64,000 nt of DNA from Pontibacter sp. SGAir0037 (GTDB lineage Bacteria; Bacteroidota; Bacteroidia; Cytophagales; Hymenobacteraceae), in the NCBI RefSeq assembly GCF_005491705.1, contig NZ_CP028092.1, positions 2,914,001-2,978,000 on the forward strand, read 5' to 3'. Below, in pieces: positions 46,001-52,865 of this stretch. Position 1 is the stretch's first letter, and each line of letters opens with the position of its first letter. The notes beneath the pieces are model-generated. The model was not told the DNA's origin and did not search any database. It worked only from the letters and a program-made list of their open reading frames with translations. The translations under genes were made by a program, and so were the position numbers.

Positions 46001-46499
46001 CTCCCACAGATGTGCCTCTTAAGGCAACCGTTACACCAGGCAGCCCCTCTCCGTTCTCATCTGTTACTCTACCTGTTACCGTAATAGCCGCACTTTTTTC
46101 AATTTGGGTAGCGGCTTTTACAGGAGTTGCCTCTCTGGGTTGTTCTGCACGAGGTAAAATCAGATAGGTGCTATCGTTAATCTTCTCCGAAGTAAGTTTC
46201 TGGTTATCAAGAATCAGGAGCAGCACCTTTTCCAGTTCGGCACCACTTGCTTTCAGTGCCTCTGCATCTGCATACTTCTTCGAAATCAGTTCACTATCAT
46301 AGTTAAAGCTAACTTTATACCGTTTCTCAAGCTCGCCAAGTATATCAGCCAGTGGTTTAAAATTTGAATCGACTGACTCAAGTCTGTTTACAGGAGACTT
46401 GGCAAGCGCTGTAAGCACCTGTGCCTGTGCTGGTAGCTCCAAGCTAGTGCACAATACTATCGGCACCAGGAATGGAATCTTTCGTAAACGTTTCATCAT
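43092..46499 (-). CDS. SusC/RagA-family TonB-dependent transporter with N-terminal signalling domain
   Basis: 1135 residues. Signal peptide; then an STN (secretin/TonB short N-terminal) domain at ~45-115 (FKPLADILGELEKRYKVSFNYDSELIS), a carboxypeptidase-regulatory-like domain ~135-215 (ITVTGRVTDENGEGLPGVTV), the plug (NSVAESIQGLAPGVTVRNGG... DPLYVIDGMIAD) and a 22-strand-type barrel to the C-terminal SVGIQGEF. The STN domain is what distinguishes sigma-regulated SusC receptors: it signals through FecR to the ECF sigma. It imports oligosaccharide together with SusD. Confidence 0.95.
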   Translation of the reverse strand: MMKRLRKIPFLVPIVLCTSLELPAQAQVLTALAKSPVNRLESVDSNFKPLADILGELEKRYKVSFNYDSELISKKYADAEALKASGAELEKVLLLILDNQKLTSEKINDSTYLILPRAEQPREATPVKAATQIEKSAAITVTGRVTDENGEGLPGVTVALRGTSVGGTTNAEGNYTLAVPDGQENGVLAFSFVGYVTQEVQIGNRTTINVQLAPDNQVLDEVVVIGYQTVRKSDLTGAVSVINPEAANRVTSNSVAESIQGLAPGVTVRNGGAPGQMARIEIRGAASFTNTDPLYVIDGMIADANTTINQNDIESIQILKDASAAAIYGSRAANGVIIITTRQGKEGPAKVNFSAKYGIQQVPKRWDMMNSAEFAELQRIQYENSGLTPPTSVGSAYDPNVDTDWQDEVLRTGNMQDYNLSISGGSNTSNYLVSGSYFNNTGVLIGNSFERGSLRVNTRSQKGRVTFGENMVITNTIAKSPGEGNPFLDMPQMLPVIPVRGSRYITESNPEGWGIGTVPDASFAATTYAWNPLAVNSLASSRNNYAKLVGNAYADVKILDWLNYKFNAGAEVSFDHNSNIRKIGIWQMSAAPRPSSINEARSRFLSLLFEHTVNFNKTLGAHNINGVLGYTQQHTSRETTAAGRTNLSVFNNEYFTTIGSATGDPSADGGRPVDYRIYGYLGRINYTYNDKYLLTLTGRVDQDSRFGENYRTGFFPSVAASWRISNEDFFDVAWVSDLKINASYGELGIVTVGSWDYTSYINNSPIAVFGPDQNPYFGAYQAALANPDLRWEERVVKNIGLDASLLNNRVSLSLELYNSLSKDALLRLPVAGYLGNLTGDPFVNAGSIRNTGIEVSATYRNSVNDFKWDVSANITTIKNKVESVGRRAGGIDYITAGDTRTQVGRSLGEWFVLKTDGLFQSYDEINNYRNADGVIIQPNAQPGDIRYIDLNGDGTINDADRTFAGSPWPTLQSGAQFNAAYKQLTLNVQLIGVFGNTIYNGVRRELDDYTGTNFRRDISPWSPTNTNTTDPRIGVLEGDPGIDLNNRSNTDRWLENGSYVRLRNVELGYNLPANLLGRAGITNSRLFVSGQNLFTITKYTGLDPDVVGSGILERGLDNGNWPASRVISVGIQGEF

Positions 46500-46581
46500 T
46501 AATTTATCCTTAAGTAATTAGTCTTTAATAACCTGAATGGTGCATTGCAGCCCAACCGGGCTTTTCTGTTGGTATTATTTA

Positions 46582-47646
46582 TTACGTTATTCTGATTTCT
46601 TTGTCTTCAACAGCTATCTCTACATCAAATAGCTTCTCAAGTGCGGTAAACAAAACTTGTATACCCGCTACAGGCACAGTACCTGTAAACCTTCTTTTAG
46701 CTAGCTCCGGATCGGCAAACGTAACCTGGTAGCCGTAGTTATCCTTCAGTATTCTGGCTACTTCGGTAAGTGGTGCATCTCTGAAAACTATCTCGTTACG
46801 CTTAAAGGCCGCATAAACATCCGGATCGGCAAGCTGCTCTTTATGCACAACCTGCTGCAGGCGCCCCAGTTCTATTAGTTCACCTGGCTTTAAAGTATTT
46901 TCATGTTTTGTGGCTGAATAAAGGCCAAACATTCTTTCTTCAAAAACCGAAAGCTTTACTTTACCCTCATTCAGTACAACTCTTGTTTTCTCGGGCCGCA
47001 TGGTTACGGTAAACGTGGTGCCCAATACCTCAACAGCTACCCCGTCCTGCAGTTTCACCTGAAACTTCTGGTTATTGTATTGATGTGTTACAGCAAAAAA
47101 TGCTTCGCCACTTAATTGTACCTCTCTGGCTTTTTCCTTGCTCCACTTGTTTGCATACCTGAGAGTAGAATTAGCGTTCAGTACTACGGAAGACCCGTCG
47201 GGCAGCTCTAAGTTTTTCACCTCTCCATAGGCAGTGCTATACTCCGTGTACTCCTCGTTACCGGAAGACAGAAGCCAGAACATAGCTACTCCCAAAACAA
47301 GCAAGGCTGCAAATCCTGCTGCTACCCTTGTGTAGAAGCCCCAGCCCCTGAGGCTATCTCCTACAGCAGGCTCCTCTGCTACTCTTAAATAACCGTGCTG
47401 TGCTTCGTGGGCATTTCTGTTACGTATGGCCTCCCACATGAAAGCTTTATCCTGCTCAGACAAGGTGTTACTGGTGCTATTTAAAGACTGCACCAAAGAC
47501 TTTGCCTGCCGTACCAGTTCAGCCTTCTCCGGATGCTCGTCTAGCCAGGCTTTCCAGTGCGCTTCCGCTTCCGGATCGGTGCCATTTACCCAACTGCAGA
47601 AGTGGGCATCCAGCATTAAATCTTGTATGGTCTGGTAATTGGTCAT
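46582..47646 (-). CDS. FecR-family anti-sigma factor
   Basis: 354 residues. A cytoplasmic N-terminal part (WVNGTDPEAEAHWKAWLDEHPEKAELV) binds the sigma factor. A single membrane helix lies around residues 108-128 (VAAGFAALLVLGVAMFWLL). The periplasmic FecR domain (YSTAYGEVKNLELPDGSSVVLNANSTLRYANKW... VLGTTFTV) and a C-terminal STN-interacting domain (PLTEVARILKDNYGYQVTFADPELAKRRFTG) follow. It relays the SusC signal to the ECF sigma factor. It lies 82 bases before susC. Confidence 0.95.
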   Translation of the reverse strand: MTNYQTIQDLMLDAHFCSWVNGTDPEAEAHWKAWLDEHPEKAELVRQAKSLVQSLNSTSNTLSEQDKAFMWEAIRNRNAHEAQHGYLRVAEEPAVGDSLRGWGFYTRVAAGFAALLVLGVAMFWLLSSGNEEYTEYSTAYGEVKNLELPDGSSVVLNANSTLRYANKWSKEKAREVQLSGEAFFAVTHQYNNQKFQVKLQDGVAVEVLGTTFTVTMRPEKTRVVLNEGKVKLSVFEERMFGLYSATKHENTLKPGELIELGRLQQVVHKEQLADPDVYAAFKRNEIVFRDAPLTEVARILKDNYGYQVTFADPELAKRRFTGTVPVAGIQVLFTALEKLFDVEIAVEDKEIRIT

Positions 47647-47842
47647 GAAACTATACGTGCCTTATATTACCATAAAGAGCACATCTCTTGTGAGTGACCC
47701 ATCACATTAAATATTTTTTAAAAAAATTTTAAATGAGAGATTGAAGGATGAATGTGGTACTTGTTTGCTGGAGGGCTTTTGCTTTCTAAAGGCATGTTTG
47801 ACGACTTCGCCCCCGAAAGAAGGAGTTAGAGCAGAATTACAA

Positions 47843-47864
47843 GCATCTCCTTAAAAGGAGATGC
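47843..47864. terminator. Hairpin overlapping the 3' end of the sigma factor gene
   Basis: GCATCTCCTT (47843-47852), AA, AAGGAGATGC (47855-47864) is a near-perfect palindrome that contains the sigma gene stop codon. No T-tail follows on the minus strand. It could be an attenuator between the sigma gene and fecR. Confidence 0.6.
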
Positions 47865-48474
47865 AAAACAGCAGCAAGAGGAGGTACAGCTGAAATTCAG
47901 GATAAGAGACTAGTAAGGCAGGGGAATCTTTCTGCGCAGCAGGAAAATAGTTTTTGTGTAGCACATCAATTGCCCTGTAAATCAATTTATACACAGCTCT
48001 CGGTGTAATATCCATTATTCGTGCAATGTCTTCGAACTCCATGCTCTGAAAGAACCGCAGGTATATGGCTTCCCGCTGCCTCTCCGATAATTTACTCAGG
48101 GCATTTTCCAGCATTCGCTTCATAGAAGAATTATCTTCGGATCCGATCCACCTGTCTTCAGCAGAGTATTCTGTTAATGTATCTGAAGCTTCCATTACAA
48201 TGGAACGTTGCCGGAGCGTACGCACCAACTCCCGCCTCAGCGAGCGAAAAAGATAATACTTAATGGAATTGGTTGGCCCAAGAGAGGTTCTTTTATGCCA
48301 GAGATTGACAAACAGGTCCTGCAGACAGTCTTTCACCAGTTCTTTGTCATGATTTAAGCTGCAGCCATAACTATAGAGGATGGAAGAGTACGTTTCGTAA
48401 ATAAGGGCATACGCTTCTTCACTACCGGCACGGAAGTTATCCCAAATAATTTCTTCGTTTGCTAAACCCTTCAT
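47851..48474 (-). CDS. ECF RNA polymerase sigma factor
   Basis: 207 residues. Sigma-70 region 2 (YALIYETYSSILYSYGCSLNHDKELVKDCLQDLFVNLWHKR in pieces) and region 4 helix-turn-helix (LSERQREAIYLRFFQSMEFEDIARIMDITPRAVYKLIYRAID). It belongs to the Bacteroidota FecI/HxlR-linked ECF group. After HKNYFPA an unusual tail ends in LYLLLLLFCISF, strongly hydrophobic. It directs RNA polymerase to the polysaccharide locus when the SusC-FecR signal releases it. Confidence 0.94.
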   Translation of the reverse strand: MKGLANEEIIWDNFRAGSEEAYALIYETYSSILYSYGCSLNHDKELVKDCLQDLFVNLWHKRTSLGPTNSIKYYLFRSLRRELVRTLRQRSIVMEASDTLTEYSAEDRWIGSEDNSSMKRMLENALSKLSERQREAIYLRFFQSMEFEDIARIMDITPRAVYKLIYRAIDVLHKNYFPAAQKDSPALLVSYPEFQLYLLLLLFCISF

Positions 48475-48696
48475 TTTTACCTTAACTGTTCTACCTCCTC
48501 AGTAAAGTATTAAAACTGGCTTCCAAGGTACTTTTAAAAAGTGAGCAATCAAATACATAACACTGATATTATGTCTCTAACGCTTCACCTTCGCCTGCAT
48601 CTTAAGCCACTGAAGAAGTAATCACAGTACGTAATCAAAGAATAGTTGATCGCTATAAAACTATATTATTAGCAGGGGGAAAACTATAGCTTTAGA

Positions 48697-49872
48697 CTAC
48701 TCTACCCGGTGCGGCACAAACTGAGATAAGTTGGTAATAATTCCTTTCTCTCTACGGAAACCAATTGCACACCCCTCTCCTGCCCAGAAAACACCGGCCT
48801 GGTACTGGTAGCCGTCTTTGTCCTGAGGCAGCTCCACCCATTGCTGGTATACCTGTTGCTGTTCATCGTAATCGCCCTGCATTTTAGTTACCTCCCCCTT
48901 GTCTACTACCTGCACGCTCTGCCCTTCGCGGCCAAAGTACGGCTTGCGGATGTACTTGCCACTAAGTGGTTCTAAATCGGCTGCCAGCAAAAGCGGGTGG
49001 TAAGGAAATGCTTTCCACAACCAGGCCAACATTCCTTTGCTCTGGAAAAGCAGACTATAAGCCGGGTTTGCAATAGTAACCGTTCGGGTACGGGTTAAAA
49101 GTGTCAGGCTTGCCAGCAGTTCAGGCTCTTCCCAGGCAATCTCTTCCCAGGGCAATAACTTAAACAGGAAGGGAAACTGCTGCCACTGCTCAGCACCCAC
49201 CTGTGCCCAAATGCCTTTTTCTTCTCCTTCTGTAGAAACGCTGATCTGATCTATCGGACAGAGATGGGCATCAAATCCAGCTTCGCGGGCAGCCTGAGCA
49301 ATAACGGTACAGTTGGTTTCATCTTCGGCACTTGCACCTATATAGGTAAGCAATAGGTTCGGAGCCAGGTCATCGTTAAGCATACGCCAAGTTTTCAACT
49401 GCTCTACCAGGGCCTCATACAAACCAGAATACTGATTGGCGTCGTTTTTTCCGGCTGCTGCCAGACTAGCCCACTGCACAACGGCTGTTTCCGGAATAGA
49501 GGTAGCGGTATCGGCGTTAAACTCGATCAGTTTGGGTCCGTCTGGTGTTAAAGCCAGATCAAAACGGCCATAGAGATGCCACTGCCTTTCATCCTGCCAC
49601 GAATGACGCACCAGTTGCCAAAGATTTTCGGGAATCCCCAACACTGTTAAAAAAGGATCCGGTAAGTCATCCGGCACGGCCTGTACCAGCATATCATAAA
49701 GCGTTTCGGTGGCCTCAAGCAACGAGTCAGCTTCTTTCTCTGGCAATAGCACTGCTTCTCCCGGCACATAATTCGCACAATCTTCTTCCACTACCCAATC
49801 CCAACCCAATCCACGAACAGCTTTATCAATATCGCCCTGATGTTTCTCCAGGCGAATAGTCAGATTATTCAT
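48697..49872 (-). CDS. Glutathionylspermidine synthase-like ATP-grasp protein (YgiC-like)
   Basis: 391 residues from ATG 49872 (MNNLTIRLEKHQGDIDKAVRGLGWDW); a TTG at 49884 would add four residues. The family pattern includes YGRFDLALTPDGPKLIEFNADTATSIPE, FLFKLLPWEEIAWEEPELLASL, LLLAADLEPLSGKYIRKPYFGREGQSV (ATP-grasp elements), and the C-terminal CAIGFRREKGIITNLSQFVPH. Lengths and motifs match the C-terminal synthetase-like YgiC/YjfC group, whose substrate is unsettled. The gene behind a YgiB-like lipoprotein mirrors the E. coli ygiB-ygiC pair. Confidence 0.88.
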   Translation of the reverse strand: MNNLTIRLEKHQGDIDKAVRGLGWDWVVEEDCANYVPGEAVLLPEKEADSLLEATETLYDMLVQAVPDDLPDPFLTVLGIPENLWQLVRHSWQDERQWHLYGRFDLALTPDGPKLIEFNADTATSIPETAVVQWASLAAAGKNDANQYSGLYEALVEQLKTWRMLNDDLAPNLLLTYIGASAEDETNCTVIAQAAREAGFDAHLCPIDQISVSTEGEEKGIWAQVGAEQWQQFPFLFKLLPWEEIAWEEPELLASLTLLTRTRTVTIANPAYSLLFQSKGMLAWLWKAFPYHPLLLAADLEPLSGKYIRKPYFGREGQSVQVVDKGEVTKMQGDYDEQQQVYQQWVELPQDKDGYQYQAGVFWAGEGCAIGFRREKGIITNLSQFVPHRVE

Positions 49873-49937
49873 ACATCTCTGCAATTAGTTCAGCAGCCTG
49901 TTTCTAAGCTGCCATTTACTTTAAAGATTAGCCCAAG

Positions 49938-49960
49938 CTCCTGCCGATCAGGAGCAGGAG
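49938..49960. other. Small hairpin between the lipoprotein and synthase genes
   Basis: CTCCTGC (49938-49944) pairs with GCAGGAG (49954-49960). It lies in the spacer of the two-gene unit and could modulate read-through. Confidence 0.4.
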
Positions 49961-49980
49961 AATTATACCTTTTGCTGTGT

Positions 49981-50532
49981 TTAAGCGCCGGAGCCACTGC
50001 TGCGGCCATTAAAGAAACCGCTTCTGCCCGATCTTGGTGCAGCAGATCGCTGGCGGTACGACTGCACATTCTGGCGCCAGGTATCGGTGCGTTGCATTAC
50101 GCCCGGGTTAGCATAGTAAGCAGGACGGGGTGCTGTCATACGGCCAGCCATAAAACCAAGGCCGCTCCACCACAACACGCTGCCCAGCCCGAAACCACCG
50201 GCTCTGTAGGTGCTTTCATTAGAAGCAACATCCCGCATGCGGTTCTCCAGCGCAAGCCCCTGCAGCGTATCCACTCGCCCATCGCTATACTTCAGAATAG
50301 CCATGCTCTGACCGGGGGCAGTAGTACGCTCATCTGTTATTTTCCATTGGTCAGGGGCTTCTTCTGTAAGTTCTGTTATAATGCCATCCGGTGCGGCTAC
50401 CTCTTCTCCTGTGCTCCAGTCGGCGTTTCTGTTTGCACCGGAGTCGCAGGCAGACAAACCCATACAGGCTGCAGCTGCCACGATAAAGGCATTCCTTCTT
50501 ATATCTCCTATAGATAAGTATCTTTTCTTCAT
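49981..50532 (-). CDS. YgiB-like lipoprotein of unknown function
   Basis: 183 residues. The N-terminus KKRYLSIGDIRRNAFIVAAAACMGLSAC ends in a lipobox, with a basic leader. The centre has GSVLWWSGLGFMAGRMTAP, and the tail is Arg/Ser/Gly-rich (RQRSAAPRSGRSGFFNGRSSGSG). E. coli YgiB has a comparable lipoprotein head, 'MAGYMMGR'-type Gly/Met core and Ser/Arg-rich tail, and is encoded next to ygiC. The resemblance is in layout, and its function is unknown. It is transcribed upstream of the synthase gene. Confidence 0.72.
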   Translation of the reverse strand: MKKRYLSIGDIRRNAFIVAAAACMGLSACDSGANRNADWSTGEEVAAPDGIITELTEEAPDQWKITDERTTAPGQSMAILKYSDGRVDTLQGLALENRMRDVASNESTYRAGGFGLGSVLWWSGLGFMAGRMTAPRPAYYANPGVMQRTDTWRQNVQSYRQRSAAPRSGRSGFFNGRSSGSGA

Positions 50533-50560
50533 TTTTTTTTATACTGATAATGAAATCAAT

Positions 50561-50618
50561 TATTGCTTTAAAACGGCCTCTTTATCTAATATTGCTTTAA
50601 AACGGCCTCTTTATCTAA
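50561..50618. repeat. Perfect 29-bp tandem duplication
   Basis: Bases 50561-50589 and 50590-50618 are identical (each begins TATTGCTTTAAAACGGCC). It lies between murI and the YgiB-like gene. Confidence 0.95.
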
Positions 50619-50660
50619 AGCAGGCAATCCTTCTTATTAGAACCCAGGTTTATTGCTTCC

Positions 50661-51476
50661 TTATTCCCAGAGCGGATAGTGCTCCAGGTGCACCTGTCTT
50701 TTAAAGAAGATACGGGTACTTTCTTCAAAAGAACGTGTAAAATCCGACACATAAAATTTATGGTCGCCCTGCTGCTTTTCCGCCAGCAAACCCTGTTCTT
50801 CCAGGAAAAGCTTTACATGCGCAGCCACAATCTGGCTGGCATCCAGCACATCTACTTTTCCCTGGTAATATTTTTCTATCTGCTTTTTTATAAGCGGATA
50901 ATGGGTACACCCCAGAATAAGAGCCTCCACCTGCTGAAGCTCCGGATCGGAAAGGTAAGCATTGATCACACTTTCTGAAATGGAATCATTAAAAAAGCCT
51001 TCTTCGATCATGGCTGCCAGTAAAGGTGTTGCAACCGACTTTAAATATATATCCAGGTCCAGTTCATCTACCTTTTTCCGGTATACGTTCGAGTTTACAG
51101 TTTGCTTTGTACCAATCAGCCCGATTGTTTTCGCAGGATACGTTTGCCCTATATGCTGTACAATCGGGTCGATTACATTCAGCACCTTTGCTTTACTGCC
51201 CACATACTCTTTTACCAGTTCATAGGCAGCGGCAGAGGCCGAATTGCAGGCAATCAGGATTACTTTGCAATGCTGCCGGATAAGCAGATCACATATTTTT
51301 ACAGCATAAGACTGAATTGCTGCTGTTGATTTATCGCCATAAGGCAGGTGCGCTGTATCACCAAAATAAATTATTCTTTCGTTGGGTAAAACATTAATAA
51401 TAGCCTGCGCTACTGTAAGTCCGCCTATACCGCTATCAAAAACACCGATAGGCCTCTGTTTCATTTCTTGTACCAT
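50661..51476 (-). CDS. murI: Glutamate racemase
   Basis: 271 residues (267 from the second ATG at 51464). Catalytic cysteines lie in ACNSASA (~residue 77) and GCTHYPL (~189); the substrate loop FDSGIGGLTV and YFGDTAHLPYG are also present. It makes D-glutamate for peptidoglycan. A TAACTTCG box 12 bases upstream is a one-mismatch -7 element. Confidence 0.96.
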   Translation of the reverse strand: MVQEMKQRPIGVFDSGIGGLTVAQAIINVLPNERIIYFGDTAHLPYGDKSTAAIQSYAVKICDLLIRQHCKVILIACNSASAAAYELVKEYVGSKAKVLNVIDPIVQHIGQTYPAKTIGLIGTKQTVNSNVYRKKVDELDLDIYLKSVATPLLAAMIEEGFFNDSISESVINAYLSDPELQQVEALILGCTHYPLIKKQIEKYYQGKVDVLDASQIVAAHVKLFLEEQGLLAEKQQGDHKFYVSDFTRSFEESTRIFFKRQVHLEHYPLWE

Positions 51477-51788
51477 AATCGCGAAGTTATGGCAAAAAGT
51501 GTTAAAAGAAATGCTAGCCTGTCATAAGTAAGTTTTAGAATATAGGCATTTATTATAACAGGTGCTGAACGGCAGGTTCAACGACATAAATGATCTACAT
51601 TATTTAACTATAACCATATTATTTTAAATAATATTTTGGTATATAAATAATTTTTTATACTTTTATCCTACTTATTGACGTCTCTGCTGAACAAAAGAAT
51701 AAATGATACTTTCAGCCTGCCCTGCAGCTTCCAACAAAACTATTGGGCTTGCTCCTGGACTTCCGGAGCTGTATAGTGCTACCTTTTT
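51477..51788. other. Divergent AT-rich intergenic region, murI / RDD gene
   Basis: 312 bases without a convincing ORF or RNA. It contains the promoter for the RDD gene (51635-51665) and presumably that of murI. Very A+T-rich between 51590 and 51670. Confidence 0.6.
51635..51665 (+). promoter_or_regulatory. Predicted promoter of the RDD gene
   Basis: TTTG at 51635-51638, 19 bases, then TACTTTTA at 51658-51665. One mismatch in the -7 box (G to A). A start near 51668 gives a leader of about 120 bases. Confidence 0.6.
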
Positions 51789-52298
51789 ATGAAAACACTC
51801 ATGCCTGTAATGGCTTCAACTCCGACTTATAAAAAGCTGTCTCTCTACGGAGGCTTTACTACCCGCCTGGTTGCCTTTTTGGTTGACTCTACTATTATTG
51901 TGTTTTTATACTCTATTATATTGTACTCGGCATCTGACGAAACCATGCACCTTCTTTCGTGGAAAAGCATGATTGCCGATGGCTTTATCAGTTTCAAAGA
52001 AGCCAATTTTATTTTTAGGTCACTATTTTACAATTCTTACTTCCTAGTTCTTCACTGGTTTTATTATACTATTTTCGAATCGTCTCCCAAGCAGGCTACC
52101 ATTGGCAAATTTACACTTGGCATGAAAGTGACCGATATACGCGGAAAGCGCATTAACTTTATTCAAGCCAATTTGCGCTACTTCGCCAAGGCTCTTTCTG
52201 CCCTGCCTTTCTTTTTAGGTTTCTTATTGATTATGAGTAGCAGACGCAAACAAATGCTGCATGACTATATATCAAAAACCATAATAGTATTTAGCTAA
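51789..52298 (+). CDS. RDD-family membrane protein
   Basis: 169 residues (or 165 from an ATG four codons on). Three to four membrane helices. The RDD marks are YGGFTTRLVAFLVDSTIIVFLYSIIL (Arg and the following Asp-Ser), QATIGKFTLGMKVTDIRGKRI and RYFAKALSALPFFLGFLLIMSSRRKQMLHDYISKT. RDD proteins are integral inner-membrane proteins, in some cases Na+/Li+/K+ antiporters; the role here is unknown. Confidence 0.9.
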   Translation: MKTLMPVMASTPTYKKLSLYGGFTTRLVAFLVDSTIIVFLYSIILYSASDETMHLLSWKSMIADGFISFKEANFIFRSLFYNSYFLVLHWFYYTIFESSPKQATIGKFTLGMKVTDIRGKRINFIQANLRYFAKALSALPFFLGFLLIMSSRRKQMLHDYISKTIIVFS

Positions 52299-52370
52299 AA
52301 TATTAACATAATACAAAAATCACCAACCTCCTCTGGTTACCTGCGTATATTCAGATCATAAATTAACAGA

Positions 52371-52378
52371 AAGGAGGA
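52371..52378 (+). promoter_or_regulatory. Strong Shine-Dalgarno before the SPW gene
   Basis: AAGGAGGA at 52371-52378, with GGAGG ending 5 bases before ATG 52383. This is an exceptionally good match for a phylum whose genes rarely use Shine-Dalgarno. Confidence 0.7.
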
Positions 52379-52382
52379 CGTT

Positions 52383-52769
52383 ATGAGATTTATCCCGACA
52401 CGATTCCACGGAATCTTGGATTATATAGTAGGCATTCTGTTGATTGCCTCGCCATGGTTGTTCAATTTTGCTGCAGGTGGCGCAGAAACATGGGTGCCTG
52501 TAGTGATTGGTGCCATGGTATTGATACAAACTATCTTAACCGATTTTGAGGTAGGTATTGTTAAAATGATCCCAATGCCAACACACTTGATGCTCGACTT
52601 TGGTATAGGTGTTATTTTAGCGCTTTCGCCTTGGTTGTTTGGGTTTGCCGATCAGGTATATTTACCACATGTAATTTTCGGTGTATTTTCTATACTGGCA
52701 TCGCTTACCACACACCGTGTGCCAAGCCGTGCATACAACACTAACAACGTACAAAAAGAAAGAATTTAA
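52383..52769 (+). CDS. SPW-repeat membrane protein
   Basis: 128 residues, four membrane helices. The SPW motif occurs twice (IASPWLFNFA near residue 22, and LSPWLFGFAD near residue 82), each after a helix with GILDYIVGI / LMLDFGIGV. The symmetrical halves look like an internal duplication. SPW family members have no settled function. A very strong Shine-Dalgarno precedes it and a strong terminator follows, so it seems monocistronic and well expressed. Confidence 0.9.
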   Translation: MRFIPTRFHGILDYIVGILLIASPWLFNFAAGGAETWVPVVIGAMVLIQTILTDFEVGIVKMIPMPTHLMLDFGIGVILALSPWLFGFADQVYLPHVIFGVFSILASLTTHRVPSRAYNTNNVQKERI

Positions 52770-52788
52770 AGAAGACATCTCTTTGTAA

Positions 52789-52827
52789 AATAAAACAGGC
52801 TAGCCATTTTGGCTAGCCTGTTTTATT
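52789..52827 (+). terminator. Terminator of the SPW gene
   Basis: An 18-bp stem (52789-52806 with 52810-52827), 3-base loop. T-rich tail follows. It is close to the ABC-F promoter. Confidence 0.9.
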
Positions 52828-52854
52828 TTACAGCCTACAAAGCTTTTAAATGCT

Positions 52855-52862
52855 TAAATTTG
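52855..52862 (+). promoter_or_regulatory. Predicted -7 box directly before the ABC-F gene
   Basis: TAAATTTG, ending 3 bases before the ATG at 52866, the same spacing as at guaA. No good -33 TTTG. Confidence 0.45.
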
Positions 52863-52865
52863 TAT

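Noticed and set aside
50561-50618. CRISPR-like repeat
   Set aside because: Only two copies and no spacer between them; it is a simple tandem duplication.
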